A stretch of 64,000 nt of DNA from assembly GCF_001441615.1 (NCBI RefSeq), contig NZ_LAXJ01000025.1, positions 1 through 64,000 of the forward strand, given 5' to 3'. Source of the stretch: Roseovarius atlanticus (GTDB lineage: Bacteria; Pseudomonadota; Alphaproteobacteria; Rhodobacterales; Rhodobacteraceae). A program made the translations under genes and the position numbers. Shown piece by piece: positions 16,778 to 26,831 of this stretch. The notes under the pieces were generated by a model, which worked only from the letters and a program-made list of their open reading frames with translations, searched no databases and was not told the origin of the DNA. The stretch's first letter is position 1. Each line of letters starts with the position of its first letter.

Positions 16778-18214
16778 ATGACCCACACAGTGGAAAAAAT
16801 CGGCGGGACGTCCATGTCCCGCCTGCACGAGCTGCGCGACACGCTTTTCATTAAGAACGGCGAACCGCAATACGGTCGTATATTCGTGGTCTCGGCCTTC
16901 GGCGGCATCACCGACATGCTGCTGGAGCACAAAAAGACGGGCGAGGATGGTGCCTATGCCGCCTTCGCCAACGCCGAAGACGACCACGGTTGGCACGCCG
17001 CGCTGACAGAGGCCTGCCGCGCCATGATCAAGGCACATGAGGATGTGCTTGAGCACCCGGACGACCTCGCCCAGGCGACGGCCTTCGTGAACGAACGGAT
17101 CGAAGGCGCACGCAATTGCCTGATCGACCTGCAACGCTTGTGCTCCTATGGTCATTTCCGGCTGAATGCGCACCTGATGCACATTCGCGAGCTGCTGTCG
17201 GGCCTTGGCGAAGCACACAGCGCCCACGTGGCCGCCCTGGTCCTGAAACGCGCCGGCGTCAACGCCCGCGCGGTGGACTTGACCGGATGGCGGGAAGATG
17301 GCGAGGTCACGCTGGACGAACGTATCAACAACGCCATGGCCAGTATCGACCCGGCCACGGAGATGCCCATCGTCACCGGCTATGCCCAGTGCCGCGAGGG
17401 CCTGATGAAGGAATTCGACCGCGGCTATTCCGAGGTCACGTTTTCCCAGATGGCCGCCCTCACTGGCGCGCGCGAGGCGATCATCCACAAGGAATTTCAC
17501 CTCTCCTCCGCCGATCCCAAGCTGGTCGGCGCCGAGAACGTGCGCACCTTGGGTCACACAAATTACGATGTGGCCGACCAGATGGCGAACCTCGGGATGG
17601 AGGCGATCCACCCCTCCGCCGCCAAGACCCTGCGCCAGGCCGGCGTGCCGCTGCGCGTCACCAACGCGTTCGAACCCGAAGAGCCGGGCACGGTCATCGA
17701 CGATCAACCCGCCGACAAGCCGGCGGTCGAGATGGTCACCGGCCTCGACATCGTCGCGCTTGAAGTGTTCGAACAGGACATGGTCGGCGTCAAAGGCTAC
17801 GACGCCGCCATCCTCGACGCGCTGACGCGCCATGACGTGCGCATCGTGTCCAAGGCGTCGAACGCCAACACGATCACGCACTATGTCGACGCATCGGTCA
17901 AAGCCATGCGCAAGGTGGCCGATGACCTGGCCGAGAAGTATCCGCAGTCCGAGATCCGCAACCGCAAACTTGCGCTGGTCTCCGTCATCGGACGCGATCT
18001 TGACGGGCTCAGCACCCTGCAACACGGGCTTCAGGCGCTGGCCGACAACGGCATGGCCTCGCTCGGGGCCACGCAAGGCCCGCGTCACGTCGATACGCAA
18101 TTCATCCTCGAACGCGAGGACCGCGATCCGGCGATCAAGGCGCTGCACGACGTGTTCTTCGGCAAGGCATCCGACGACCCGGCAAAAAAGCCGGGCATGA
18201 CGATGGCTGCCTGA
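16778..18214 (+). CDS. ask: ectoine-pathway aspartate kinase (Ask_Ect)
   Basis: Phosphorylates aspartate to feed the ectoine pathway. The 478-residue protein begins with the kinase motif VEKIGGTSMSR and ends with ACT-type regulatory domains (ISVIGRDLDG-like VSVIGRDLDGLSTLQHGL). The gene's position after ectC identifies the specialised ectoine isoenzyme, commonly insensitive to lysine/threonine feedback in characterised members. The start at 16778 was chosen by family alignment and lies 4 nt after the ectC stop. It is followed by a strong hairpin terminator. Confidence 0.93.
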   Translation: MTHTVEKIGGTSMSRLHELRDTLFIKNGEPQYGRIFVVSAFGGITDMLLEHKKTGEDGAYAAFANAEDDHGWHAALTEACRAMIKAHEDVLEHPDDLAQATAFVNERIEGARNCLIDLQRLCSYGHFRLNAHLMHIRELLSGLGEAHSAHVAALVLKRAGVNARAVDLTGWREDGEVTLDERINNAMASIDPATEMPIVTGYAQCREGLMKEFDRGYSEVTFSQMAALTGAREAIIHKEFHLSSADPKLVGAENVRTLGHTNYDVADQMANLGMEAIHPSAAKTLRQAGVPLRVTNAFEPEEPGTVIDDQPADKPAVEMVTGLDIVALEVFEQDMVGVKGYDAAILDALTRHDVRIVSKASNANTITHYVDASVKAMRKVADDLAEKYPQSEIRNRKLALVSVIGRDLDGLSTLQHGLQALADNGMASLGATQGPRHVDTQFILEREDRDPAIKALHDVFFGKASDDPAKKPGMTMAA

Positions 18215-18240
18215 CAGCGCCCTAGCCGCAATAAACAGAG

Positions 18241-18275
18241 AAAAGCGCGTGCCGGCATCCCGGCACGCGCTTTTT
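18241..18275 (+). terminator. bidirectional intrinsic terminator after ask
   Basis: GCGCGTGCCGG (18245-18255) pairs perfectly with CCGGCACGCGC (18260-18270) around a CATC loop, followed by TTTTT and preceded by AAAA. It can end both the ectoine operon and the convergent SoxYZ-like gene. Confidence 0.9.
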
Positions 18276-18299
18276 GCATTCAATCGATCAAGAGTTGAT

Positions 18300-19109
18300 T
18301 CAACCGTCCAAAGATTTCGGCAACGTGCTTTCAAACACGTTGCCCTCGGTATCCGTGGCCTTCACCGTCAGGTCTGTCGAGCCGTTGTCGTTATAGAAGA
18401 ACCGGAACGACGGGTTTTCCGAGATCGAAATCCCCCCCGTCATCGTGAACAGCATTTCGTCACCCTGCCGCACCTCGATCGTGTCGATGAAATGCGCCGG
18501 GATGAACAACTGCGTGATCTGGTCCCGTTGCAGACCCGAATAATTCGGATGCCGGATCATGATCTGCGCCTCGCGCCGGGGCGTGGATACCGCCGCCGTC
18601 TCGCCAAAGCTGCGCAGCTTCATCTGCCCCATGCCCGCCAGCGCCTGCTCGGGGTCTTTCGAGGCCGGGGCAGAACAGCCGCCCGACGCCTTGACGAACC
18701 GCCCGGTCATGTAAAGACCGTCTTCGGTTTCGGTGATGACACGGACGTTGGAATACTGGTTCACCCGCACCCGCATCTCGAAATCGAGCGGCCCCATCCC
18801 GGGCCCGAACGTGAATTCCCCCGCCACCGGCGCGGGGTTCTCGTCGATCACCACGGTGGCCGACCTGATCTGCGCCTCCGGGTCGGTCTGCGTCAGCTGC
18901 ACTGGCACGGTCGCCGCATCATGCGCCCGGTACGGCGCCTTAACGCTGAGCGGGCCCTCCGCCTCCTCCAGCGTGGCCTCGCCCAGCACGTCATAGCGCA
19001 GATCCTGCCAGGTCGGGCTTTCGGTCAAAGGGTTCTTGACCGCCTCCTCAGCCCAACCGGCAGAGGCCGCGAGGCCCAGCGCCAGGACGGATGCAATTGC
19101 ATGTCTCAT
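18300..19109 (-). CDS. quinoprotein dehydrogenase-associated SoxYZ-like carrier protein (copy 1)
   Basis: A periplasmic protein of 269 residues with a Sec signal (MRHAIASVLALGLAASAGWA). The N-terminal half resembles SoxY (TVVIDENPAPVAGEFTFG, RVITETEDGLYM) and ends in KASGGCSAP, whose Cys is the candidate sulfur-carrying residue. The C-terminal half resembles SoxZ (FIPAHFIDTIEVRQGDEMLF, ENPSFRFFY). This fused form is found near PQQ dehydrogenases rather than in thiosulfate oxidation clusters, and its substrate is unknown. It is divergent from the SoxH-like hydrolase gene at 19217, with a second copy at 28951-29760. Confidence 0.85.
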   Translation of the reverse strand: MRHAIASVLALGLAASAGWAEEAVKNPLTESPTWQDLRYDVLGEATLEEAEGPLSVKAPYRAHDAATVPVQLTQTDPEAQIRSATVVIDENPAPVAGEFTFGPGMGPLDFEMRVRVNQYSNVRVITETEDGLYMTGRFVKASGGCSAPASKDPEQALAGMGQMKLRSFGETAAVSTPRREAQIMIRHPNYSGLQRDQITQLFIPAHFIDTIEVRQGDEMLFTMTGGISISENPSFRFFYNDNGSTDLTVKATDTEGNVFESTLPKSLDG

Positions 19110-19216
19110 ACGGCCTCCTCCCGTAATGCGATCATGTTATGCCACGAAACGGCGGCAAAATCCATCTATACGAAATGGGGCATGGACCTCACAATCGCGT
19201 GTGCGATCATCCCCGC

Positions 19217-20248
19217 ATGTTCGAAATCGTCGTCACAGCCTGTCTTGCGCTTGCCCCGGCCGATGCCGACCCGGCCTGCCGGGACATGCTGCTGGCGGGG
19301 TACGAGACGCCCACACAGGCCGCGTGCGAGGCGCAACTCCCTGAACTGTCGAAGAAATACGACGACCCACGCTGCGTGCCCGCTGGCCCCGCGCTTGACG
19401 TGACCGAGGTTGCACCGGGCGTTTTCGCCCATCTGGGCCGGATCGAGGAACCCGACACCGAAAATCGCGGCGACGTCGCCAATCTCGGCTTCATCGTGGG
19501 CGCCGACAGCGTCGCGGTGATCGACACCGGCTCGGCCCGCTGGATCGGCGAGGCGCTCTGGCGCGCCATTCGCCAGCACACCGACAAGCCCCTCAGCCAC
19601 GTGATCCTGACCCATATGCATCCCGATCACGTGCTGGGCACCGACGCCTTTCGCACCACCGGGGCCAATATCGTCTCCCACGCCACCCTGCCCCGCGCGC
19701 TGGCCGACCGGCAGGCCAATTACGCGGAAAGCCTCACGCGCCTCATCGGCCCCGCCTTCGCCGGCTCCGCCGCACCGGACACCGACATCACGGTCGCCCC
19801 CGGCACCCCGATGCAAATCGACCTCGGCGGCCGCACCCTCACCCTGCACGCATGGCCCACCGCCCACACCGGCAATGACCTCACCGTGCTGGACGAAGTG
19901 ACCGGCACGCTTTTCACCGGCGACCTCGTCTTCCACATGCACACCCCCGCCCTCGACGGCAGCGTCCTGGGCTGGCTCGACGTGCTGGATACCTTGCAAG
20001 CGTGGAACGTCGCCCGCATCGTGCCCGGCCACGGCGGCCCCGTGCTGGACTGGCCCAAAGGCGCCAAGGACCAGCGCCGTTATCTCGAAACCCTGCGCGA
20101 CGACACCCGCGCCGCCATCGCGAGCGGCACCCGCCTGGGCGACGCCGTCACCACCATCGCGGACAGCGAAGCGGACAAGTGGCAGCTTTTCGAGGCGTAC
20201 AACCCCCGCAACGCCACCGTCGCCTTTACCGAACTGGAGTGGGAATAG
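19217..20248 (+). CDS. quinoprotein relay system zinc metallohydrolase (SoxH-like)
   Basis: A metallo-beta-lactamase-fold protein of 343 residues. The start at 19217 yields the exported N-terminus MFEIVVTACLALAPADA. Metal ligands are in HVILTHMHPDHVLG (HxHxDH), the His of WPTAHTGNDLTV, the Asp of LFTGDLVFH and the His of IVPGHGGPV. SoxH-type hydrolases are suggested to act on sulfur-carrier adducts, so pairing with the divergent SoxYZ-like carrier is meaningful, but the reaction is unknown. The N-terminal 60 residues, with three Cys, form an extra segment before the hydrolase domain. Confidence 0.85.
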   Translation: MFEIVVTACLALAPADADPACRDMLLAGYETPTQAACEAQLPELSKKYDDPRCVPAGPALDVTEVAPGVFAHLGRIEEPDTENRGDVANLGFIVGADSVAVIDTGSARWIGEALWRAIRQHTDKPLSHVILTHMHPDHVLGTDAFRTTGANIVSHATLPRALADRQANYAESLTRLIGPAFAGSAAPDTDITVAPGTPMQIDLGGRTLTLHAWPTAHTGNDLTVLDEVTGTLFTGDLVFHMHTPALDGSVLGWLDVLDTLQAWNVARIVPGHGGPVLDWPKGAKDQRRYLETLRDDTRAAIASGTRLGDAVTTIADSEADKWQLFEAYNPRNATVAFTELEWE

Positions 20249-20251
20249 CGT

Positions 20252-20866
20252 CTAGTCCTTCGCCACGTCCTGAAGCATCTGCGCAATGGCAAACAGCCGC
20301 TTCTCGATCAGCTGCGGCGTCTCGCACAGATAGGTGATCGACTGCTGCCGGTCGGAATAGATCACCTGGTCCCAGTCCAGCTTTTCCTCCAGAGCGTCGA
20401 TCCGGTCATAATCCGGGTCGTCGGCTTCCAGCGCCGTATCCATCTCCAGCCGCATGTCGTCGATCTTTTCGGCCAGCGCGATCTGCCCCAGCGAGAAATC
20501 GGCGATGCCATTAATGATCTGCGACCGCCGGGTGTTGAGCGACTTGAAGGTCTGCGCAAAGGCCAGGCCAAGGTTGGCGCCCGTGTTCTCGGGCCACCGG
20601 TCGGTAAACTCTTCGGCCGCCTGGCGCAACGCGTCCATCTCCAGCCGCCGCACGGCCAGCGTGCCGGCTAGATCGCGGATGTCCGCCGCCAGCGCCGGGT
20701 CCTCGACCTCACCCTCGGGCAAGGCCACGGGCCACATCAGCCCCAGCGACAGCTCTTCGACCTTGCGCTGCACGCAAGGCCAAGTCGGGTCCGAGAAATC
20801 CTCGGCCATCACCGGGGCGGCGGCGCCCATGAATCCGGCAAATGCCGTTAAAACCAGCGTCCTCAT
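20252..20866 (-). CDS. secreted helical protein of unknown function, methylotrophy locus
   Basis: A protein of 204 residues with a signal peptide (MRTLVLTAFAGFMGAAAPVMA) and two Cys (TWPCVQRK and ITYLCETP) that could form a disulfide. The rest is predicted long helices rich in Glu, Asp, Leu and Gln (RRLEMDALRQAAEEF; EKIDDMRLEMDTALEADDPD), giving an acidic coiled-coil appearance. I do not recognise a named family. It is divergent from the formaldehyde/XoxF operon and convergent with the metallohydrolase gene, so it probably belongs to the same periplasmic system. The start at 20866 was chosen because the signal peptide begins there and GGGAGGACCGT precedes it. Confidence 0.7.
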   Translation of the reverse strand: MRTLVLTAFAGFMGAAAPVMAEDFSDPTWPCVQRKVEELSLGLMWPVALPEGEVEDPALAADIRDLAGTLAVRRLEMDALRQAAEEFTDRWPENTGANLGLAFAQTFKSLNTRRSQIINGIADFSLGQIALAEKIDDMRLEMDTALEADDPDYDRIDALEEKLDWDQVIYSDRQQSITYLCETPQLIEKRLFAIAQMLQDVAKD

Positions 20867-20929
20867 ACGGTCCTCCCTTGGTCCCATGGGAACACGCCCA
20901 TCCATCCCCGGCAAGGGTTCACTTTGGAA

Positions 20930-20943
20930 TACCAACCAAGGTA
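20930..20943 (+). promoter_or_regulatory. short dyad in the divergent promoter region of the formaldehyde/XoxF operon
   Basis: TACC and GGTA flank AACCAA (20930-20943) in the 164-nt region between the 20866 gene and adhC/frmA. It is a possible regulator site, for example for the FlhR-like protein, but no second copy was found. Confidence 0.2.
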
Positions 20944-21030
20944 CTAATTGTGCGGCGGCATGGCCGCCCCCTACCATCAACTTGATTCACGCGCCACCAC
21001 TGCGGCGCGAACGGGAGGAAATACAGTACT

Positions 21031-22158
<1,128 letters not shown>

Positions 22159-22159
22159 T

Positions 22160-22993
22160 TTGTCCATCGAGGTCGTCTCTCAGAACAGGAGCTTCGGCGG
22201 CGAACAGGTCGTCTACAAGCACAGTTCCAACACCTGTGCCTGCGAGATGACCTACGCCGTCTACCAGCCTCCGCAGGCCAAGGATGGCCCGGTTCCGGTG
22301 CTGTGGTACCTGTCGGGCCTGACCTGCAACCACGAAAACGCCATGACCAAGGGTGGGTTCCAGGAACACGCGGCGCGCGAAGGCATTGCGCTCGTGTTCC
22401 CCGACACCTCGCCCAGGGGCGAGAACGTGGCCGATGACGAGGCGTACGATCTGGGCCAGGGGGCGGGCTTTTACGTCAACGCCACCTGCGACCCGTGGCG
22501 GCAGCATTACCGCATGTACGACTATATCGTGAACGAGCTCTACTCGATCATCGCCGAAACCCAGCCGGTGCAGGACCGTCACGGCATCACCGGGCACTCG
22601 ATGGGCGGGCACGGCGCCATGACCATCGCCATGCGCAACCCCGACAAGTTCGAGTCGCTCTCGGCCTTCGCGCCCATCGCCAACCCGACCCGCTCGGACT
22701 GGGGCCGAAAACAGCTCAGCGCCTATCTGGGCGACGACGAGAGCACCTGGGCGCAGCACGATTCCACCCTTCTGCTGGAAGAACACGGCTGGAAGGGCGA
22801 CGTGCTGATCGACCAGGGATCGAGCGACCAGTTCCTCGACCTGCTGAAACCCGAGGCGCTGGCCGACACCATGGCCAAACGCCGCCAGCCCGGCCAGATC
22901 CGGATCCAGCCGGGCTATGACCATTCTTATTTCTTTGTGCAGACCTTCGCCGCCGATCACGTCTCGTGGCACGCCGAACGCCTGCTGCAATGA
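22160..22993 (+). CDS. fghA: S-formylglutathione hydrolase
   Basis: Hydrolyses S-formylglutathione to formate and glutathione, completing formaldehyde detoxification. It is a 277-residue alpha/beta hydrolase: nucleophile Ser in ITGHSMGGHGAM, the conserved stretch LWYLSGLTCNHENAMTKGG, the acid region DVLIDQGSSDQFL, and the His of PGYDHSYFF. It starts with TTG, 1 nt after the frmA stop, with GGTGGAG upstream, so translation is coupled. Length is normal. Confidence 0.95.
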   Translation: MSIEVVSQNRSFGGEQVVYKHSSNTCACEMTYAVYQPPQAKDGPVPVLWYLSGLTCNHENAMTKGGFQEHAAREGIALVFPDTSPRGENVADDEAYDLGQGAGFYVNATCDPWRQHYRMYDYIVNELYSIIAETQPVQDRHGITGHSMGGHGAMTIAMRNPDKFESLSAFAPIANPTRSDWGRKQLSAYLGDDESTWAQHDSTLLLEEHGWKGDVLIDQGSSDQFLDLLKPEALADTMAKRRQPGQIRIQPGYDHSYFFVQTFAADHVSWHAERLLQ

Positions 22994-23030
22994 TGTGTGT
23001 ACTGACACTGTTGACTAGGGAGACATCACC

Positions 23031-23423
23031 TTGACCATCCGTACCATCCTCGCTGCCGGCCTGCTGGCCACCACCCCCGCCCTGGGCTTCGCGCAAGACG
23101 TCGAAGGCGACGCCGAAGCCGGTGAAAAGGTGTTCCGCAAATGCCAGGCCTGCCACGCCGTCGGCGAAGGCGCCGAAAACAAGGTCGGCCCCGTGCTGAC
23201 CGGCATCGTGGGCAAGCCCGTCGCGGCCAACGAGGATTTCGACTATTCCGACGTGCTGGCCGAGATGGGCGCCGAGGGCAAGGAATGGACGCCCGAAGAA
23301 CTGGCGGCCTTCCTCGAAAAGCCGCGCGACTATGCCAAGGGCACCAAGATGGCCTTCGCCGGTCTGCGCAAGGAGGAAGAAAGAATGAACGTGATCGCGT
23401 ATCTCGCCTCCACGGGCGAATAA
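23031..23423 (+). CDS. periplasmic class I cytochrome c (c550-like)
   Basis: A protein of 130 residues with signal peptide ([20 protein letters not shown]) and one haem site CQACH. The axial Met is in GTKMAFAGL. The fold pattern [20 protein letters not shown] matches cytochrome c2/c550, which in methylotrophic alphaproteobacteria can carry electrons from the methanol dehydrogenase cytochrome to the oxidase. It uses a TTG start with AGGGAGA upstream. The gene lies between fghA and xoxF, so it is likely part of the methanol respiratory chain. Confidence 0.9.
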   Translation: MTIRTILAAGLLATTPALGFAQDVEGDAEAGEKVFRKCQACHAVGEGAENKVGPVLTGIVGKPVAANEDFDYSDVLAEMGAEGKEWTPEELAAFLEKPRDYAKGTKMAFAGLRKEEERMNVIAYLASTGE

Positions 23424-23440
23424 CGCGGCACGTCCGAGAC

Positions 23441-23478
23441 GCGGGGGCTCCTTGAAGGAGAGAGCTTGGGACCCCCGC
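23441..23478 (+). other. intergenic stem-loop between cytochrome c and xoxF
   Basis: GCGGGGGCTCC (23441-23451) can pair with GGACCCCCGC (23469-23478), with one bulged base and a loop of about 17 nt. It is followed by TTTAA but no full T-tract. It may be a partial terminator or an RNA-stability element that sets xoxF mRNA apart from the upstream operon. Confidence 0.5.
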
Positions 23479-23544
23479 TTTAACGGTCGATACATCGACC
23501 ATTCCAATGCAGCGGCAAACCGCTGCTTCCATGGGAGGACTACA

Positions 23545-25344
23545 ATGAAGAAGCTTATGCTTTTAACCTCGGGTCTGGCGCTCTGCGCTGGCATGGCCGT
23601 CGCCAATGACGACCTTGTCACGCAGATGGACGACCCCAGCCAATGGGCGATCCAGACGGGCGACTACAAGAACCAGCGCCATTCCAAGCTGGATTCGATC
23701 AACAAGGAAAACGTGGGTGACCTGCAGGTCGCATGGACCTTCTCGACCGGCGTTCTGCGCGGTCACGAAGGCTCACCGCTCGTCGTGGGCGACACCATGT
23801 ATGTCCACACGCCCTTCCCCAACATCGTCTACGCGCTCGATCTGGCCGACGAAGGCAAGATCAAGTGGAAGTACGAGCCCAAGCAGGATCCGGACGTCAT
23901 TCCGGTGATGTGCTGTGACACCGTCAACCGCGGTGTGGCCTATGCCGACGGCAAGATCTTCCTGCACCAGGCCGACACCAAGGTCGTGGCGCTCAACGCC
24001 GACGACGGTTCGGTCGAATGGGAAGTCGTCAACGGCGATCCGTCCATCGGCGAAACCAACACCGCGACCGTGCTTCCGGTCAAGGACAAGGTCATCGTCG
24101 GCATCTCGGGCGGCGAGTTCGGCGTGCGCGGTCACGTGACCGCCTACAACATGTCGGACGGCACCCAGGCCTGGCGCGCCTACTCGATGGGCCCCGACGA
24201 GGACATCCTCGTGGACCCCGAGAACACGACCCACCTGGGCGAGCCTGTCGGCGAAAACTCCGGCACCAACACCTGGGAAGGCGACCAGTGGCAAATCGGC
24301 GGCGGCACCACCTGGGGCTGGTACTCGGCGGATCTCGAAGAGAACCTGATGTACTACGGCACCGGCAACCCGTCGACGTGGAACCCCTCGCAGCGTCCCG
24401 GCGACAACCGCTGGTCCATGACTGTCATGGCCCGCGACATCGACACGGGCGAGGCCAAGTGGTTCTACCAGATGACCCCGCATGACGAGTGGGATTACGA
24501 CGGCGTCAACGAAATGATCCTCACGGAGCAGGAAATTGACGGCGAAGAGCGCAAGCTTCTGACCCACTTCGACCGCAACGGTCTGGCCTATACGATGGAC
24601 CGCGTGTCGGGTGAACTCCTGGTCGCCGAAAAGTATGACCCGGTCGTGAACTGGACCTCCGGCGTCGACATGGACCCCGAGTCCGACAACTACGGTCGTC
24701 CCGAAGTGGTGGCGCAATACTCCACCGAGCAGAACGGCGAAGACGTCAACTCCACCGGCATCTGCCCGGCGGCGCTTGGCACCAAGGACCAGCAGCCCGC
24801 GGCCTATGACCCGGAAACCCAGTTGTTCCTGGTTCCGACCAACCACGTCTGCATGGACTACGAACCGTTCCGCGTCAGCTACACCGCAGGTCAGCCCTAT
24901 GTGGGCGCGACCCTGTCGATGTACCCTGCCCCGGACAGCCATGGCGGCATGGGCAACTTCATCGCCTGGGATAACATCAACGGCGAGATCAAGTGGTCCA
25001 ACCCCGAGCAGTTCTCGGTCTGGTCCGGTGCTCTGACCACCGCGGGTGGCATCACCTTCTACGGTACGCTCGAAGGCTACCTGAAGGCTGTCGACACCGC
25101 CACGGGTGAGGAACTCTACAAGTTCCGCACGCCCTCGGGCATCATCGGCAACGTGATGACCTACGAGCGCGACGGCAAACAGTATGTCGGCGTCCTCTCG
25201 GGCGTCGGTGGCTGGGCCGGCATCGGTCTCGCGGCCGGTCTGACCAACCCCAATGACGGTCTGGGCGCCGTGGGTGGCTACGCCGCTCTCAGCGACTACA
25301 CCGCGCTGGGTGGCCAGCTGACCGTGTTCGCTCTGCCGGACTAA
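23545..25344 (+). CDS. xoxF: lanthanide-dependent methanol dehydrogenase XoxF
   Basis: A periplasmic PQQ quinoprotein of 599 residues, including a signal peptide ([20 protein letters not shown]), that oxidises methanol. The eight-bladed propeller shows the vicinal disulfide Cys123-Cys124 in [10 protein letters not shown], metal ligands Glu191 (GGEFGVRG) and Asn275 ([11 protein letters not shown]), the catalytic Asp317, and the extra Asp319 in HDEWDYDG. The second Asp is the hallmark of lanthanide-binding XoxF; calcium-type MxaF has Ala there. Tryptophan-docking-like repeats are spread through the chain. The start at 23545 follows GGGAGGACTACA. No mxaF or mxaI is present in the window, so this is the methanol dehydrogenase of the locus. 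Confidence 0.97.
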   Translation: MKKLMLLTSGLALCAGMAVANDDLVTQMDDPSQWAIQTGDYKNQRHSKLDSINKENVGDLQVAWTFSTGVLRGHEGSPLVVGDTMYVHTPFPNIVYALDLADEGKIKWKYEPKQDPDVIPVMCCDTVNRGVAYADGKIFLHQADTKVVALNADDGSVEWEVVNGDPSIGETNTATVLPVKDKVIVGISGGEFGVRGHVTAYNMSDGTQAWRAYSMGPDEDILVDPENTTHLGEPVGENSGTNTWEGDQWQIGGGTTWGWYSADLEENLMYYGTGNPSTWNPSQRPGDNRWSMTVMARDIDTGEAKWFYQMTPHDEWDYDGVNEMILTEQEIDGEERKLLTHFDRNGLAYTMDRVSGELLVAEKYDPVVNWTSGVDMDPESDNYGRPEVVAQYSTEQNGEDVNSTGICPAALGTKDQQPAAYDPETQLFLVPTNHVCMDYEPFRVSYTAGQPYVGATLSMYPAPDSHGGMGNFIAWDNINGEIKWSNPEQFSVWSGALTTAGGITFYGTLEGYLKAVDTATGEELYKFRTPSGIIGNVMTYERDGKQYVGVLSGVGGWAGIGLAAGLTNPNDGLGAVGGYAALSDYTALGGQLTVFALPD

Positions 25345-25359
25345 GCGATACGCAACAGC

Positions 25360-25393
25360 CGGGGCCGGTCCTCCTTCGGGAAGACCGGCCCCG
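25360..25393 (+). other. UUCG-capped stem-loop between xoxF and xoxG
   Basis: GGGGCCGGTC (25361-25370) pairs perfectly with GACCGGCCCC (25383-25392); the intervening CTCCTTCGGGAA can extend the stem and close it with a TTCG loop. There is no T-tract. It probably stabilises or marks the 3' end of the xoxF mRNA so that XoxF is made in excess over XoxG. Confidence 0.65.
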
Positions 25394-25450
25394 TGCCCGA
25401 GATAAACGACGCATTATCAGTACCAAAAACAGGAAAGGTATGACCGCATC

Positions 25451-25978
25451 ATGAGCACCGGACTCCGCTTGACACTCGCCTCGGCCCTGGTCGCGCTGCC
25501 GATCACAGCCTCGGCTCAGAACTGGAGCGATCAGCCGGTCGATCCTGCTAACCACGACGAGACCGTCGCCTACGAAGAAGGCGGGCGTTACTTCAACGAA
25601 GAAGACGTTCCCACCTACAACGTGGCCGAGGACGGCACCGTAGACTGGCTGACCTTCTCGGGCTTCCGCCGCTATCACGCCGAATGCCACGTCTGCCACG
25701 GCCCCGATGGCGAAGGCTCGTCCTACGCCCCCAAGGTCAAGAATTCCGCCGTCCACATGGGCTATTACGACTTCTACGATGTCGTCGTGAATGGCCGTGG
25801 CAACGGCAACTCCGTCATGCCCCACTTCGGCGACAACCCGAACGTGATGTGCTATCTCGACGACATCTATGTCTATCTCAAGGCCCGCGGCATGGAGGCC
25901 GTCCCGCGCGGACGTCCCGGCTCGAAAGAGGCCAAGTCCGACGCGATCCAAGAGGATGAAAATGCCTGCATGGGCTAA
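25451..25978 (+). CDS. xoxG: cytochrome c for XoxF (XoxG / cytochrome cL-like)
   Basis: A protein of 175 residues with signal peptide (LTLASALVALPITASA) and one haem-binding CHVCH. Additional Cys occur in VMCYLDDIY and at the end (ENACMG), giving the methanol-metabolism-related four-Cys cytochrome pattern. A Met in SVMPHFG is the likely axial ligand. It accepts electrons directly from XoxF. The gene follows xoxF by 106 nt, after the stem-loop, and overlaps xoxJ by 17 nt. Confidence 0.9.
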   Translation: MSTGLRLTLASALVALPITASAQNWSDQPVDPANHDETVAYEEGGRYFNEEDVPTYNVAEDGTVDWLTFSGFRRYHAECHVCHGPDGEGSSYAPKVKNSAVHMGYYDFYDVVVNGRGNGNSVMPHFGDNPNVMCYLDDIYVYLKARGMEAVPRGRPGSKEAKSDAIQEDENACMG

Positions 25979-26831
25979 ATCCGCAGCATTGCGCGCCGCC
26001 GCCCGCCTCACCGGGACGGCGGCGCTTTGCTTTTCGGCGCTGCTGATGTCCGGGCCGGCGACGGCCCAGACCTCCGACCTTGTCTCGCAGAACGCCCTGC
26101 GCGTCTGCGCCGATCCGGCCAATTACCCCATGTCCACCAAGGAGGGCACGGGGTACGAAAACAAGCTGGCCGAACTCATCGCGTCAAAGCTGGACCTGCC
26201 GGTGCAATACACCTGGTATCCGCAGGCCACGGGCTTCATCCGCAACACGCTGAAGGTCAAGCGCTGCGACGTCGTGATGGGCTATGCCCAGGGCCACGAA
26301 CTGGTGCTGAACACCAACCACTATTTCAGCTCGGTCTATACCCTGATCGTGCCGCAGGACAGCGCCCTCGCCTCGGTCGAGAGCCTCACCGACGACGCCC
26401 TCAAAGGCACCCGCATCGGCATCATCGCCGGCACGCCGCCCTCGGCGCATCTCGCGCGCCACGGGCTCATTGGTAAGGCCAAGCCCTATAACCTCGTCGT
26501 CGACCGCCGGCACGAGAATCCGGCGACCAACATGCTCGACGACCTCAAGGCCGGCGACATCGACGCCGCCATCCTGTGGGGCCCGCTCGGCGGCCCGCTG
26601 GTCAAGACCGACTACCCCGGCATGAAGGTGATCCCCCTCATCAACGAGGAGCTGCCCCCGCGCCTTTTCTTCCGCATCACGATGGGCGTGCGGCAGGGTG
26701 AAAAGGTCTGGCAGCGCGAGCTCAATTCGCTCATCCGCCGCCACCAGGACGAGATCAACGCGCTTCTGACCGAGGCCGGCGTGCCCCTTGTCAGCGACAT
26801 GGGCAACGAGCTTCTGGACCTGGGACAGTGA
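25962..26831 (+). CDS. xoxJ: XoxJ/MxaJ-type periplasmic substrate-binding-like protein
   Basis: A bacterial extracellular solute-binding fold of 289 residues. The signal segment ends in ATAQ, followed by NALRVCADPANYPMSTKEGTG and KLDLPVQYTWYPQATGFIR. It matches the quinoprotein-dehydrogenase-associated ABC-type protein family; XoxJ is thought to help activate XoxF rather than import a solute. Of two close ATGs (25956 and 25962) the second is preferred because AGAGG at 25951-25955 is then properly spaced. Its TGA overlaps the GTG of the next gene. Confidence 0.9.
   Translation: MPAWAKSAALRAAARLTGTAALCFSALLMSGPATAQTSDLVSQNALRVCADPANYPMSTKEGTGYENKLAELIASKLDLPVQYTWYPQATGFIRNTLKVKRCDVVMGYAQGHELVLNTNHYFSSVYTLIVPQDSALASVESLTDDALKGTRIGIIAGTPPSAHLARHGLIGKAKPYNLVVDRRHENPATNMLDDLKAGDIDAAILWGPLGGPLVKTDYPGMKVIPLINEELPPRLFFRITMGVRQGEKVWQRELNSLIRRHQDEINALLTEAGVPLVSDMGNELLDLGQ

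Noticed and set aside
23545..25344. Calcium-type methanol dehydrogenase MxaF
   Set aside because: The Asp-Tyr-Asp metal motif (Asp317/Asp319) is the XoxF form, and no mxaI small-subunit gene follows.
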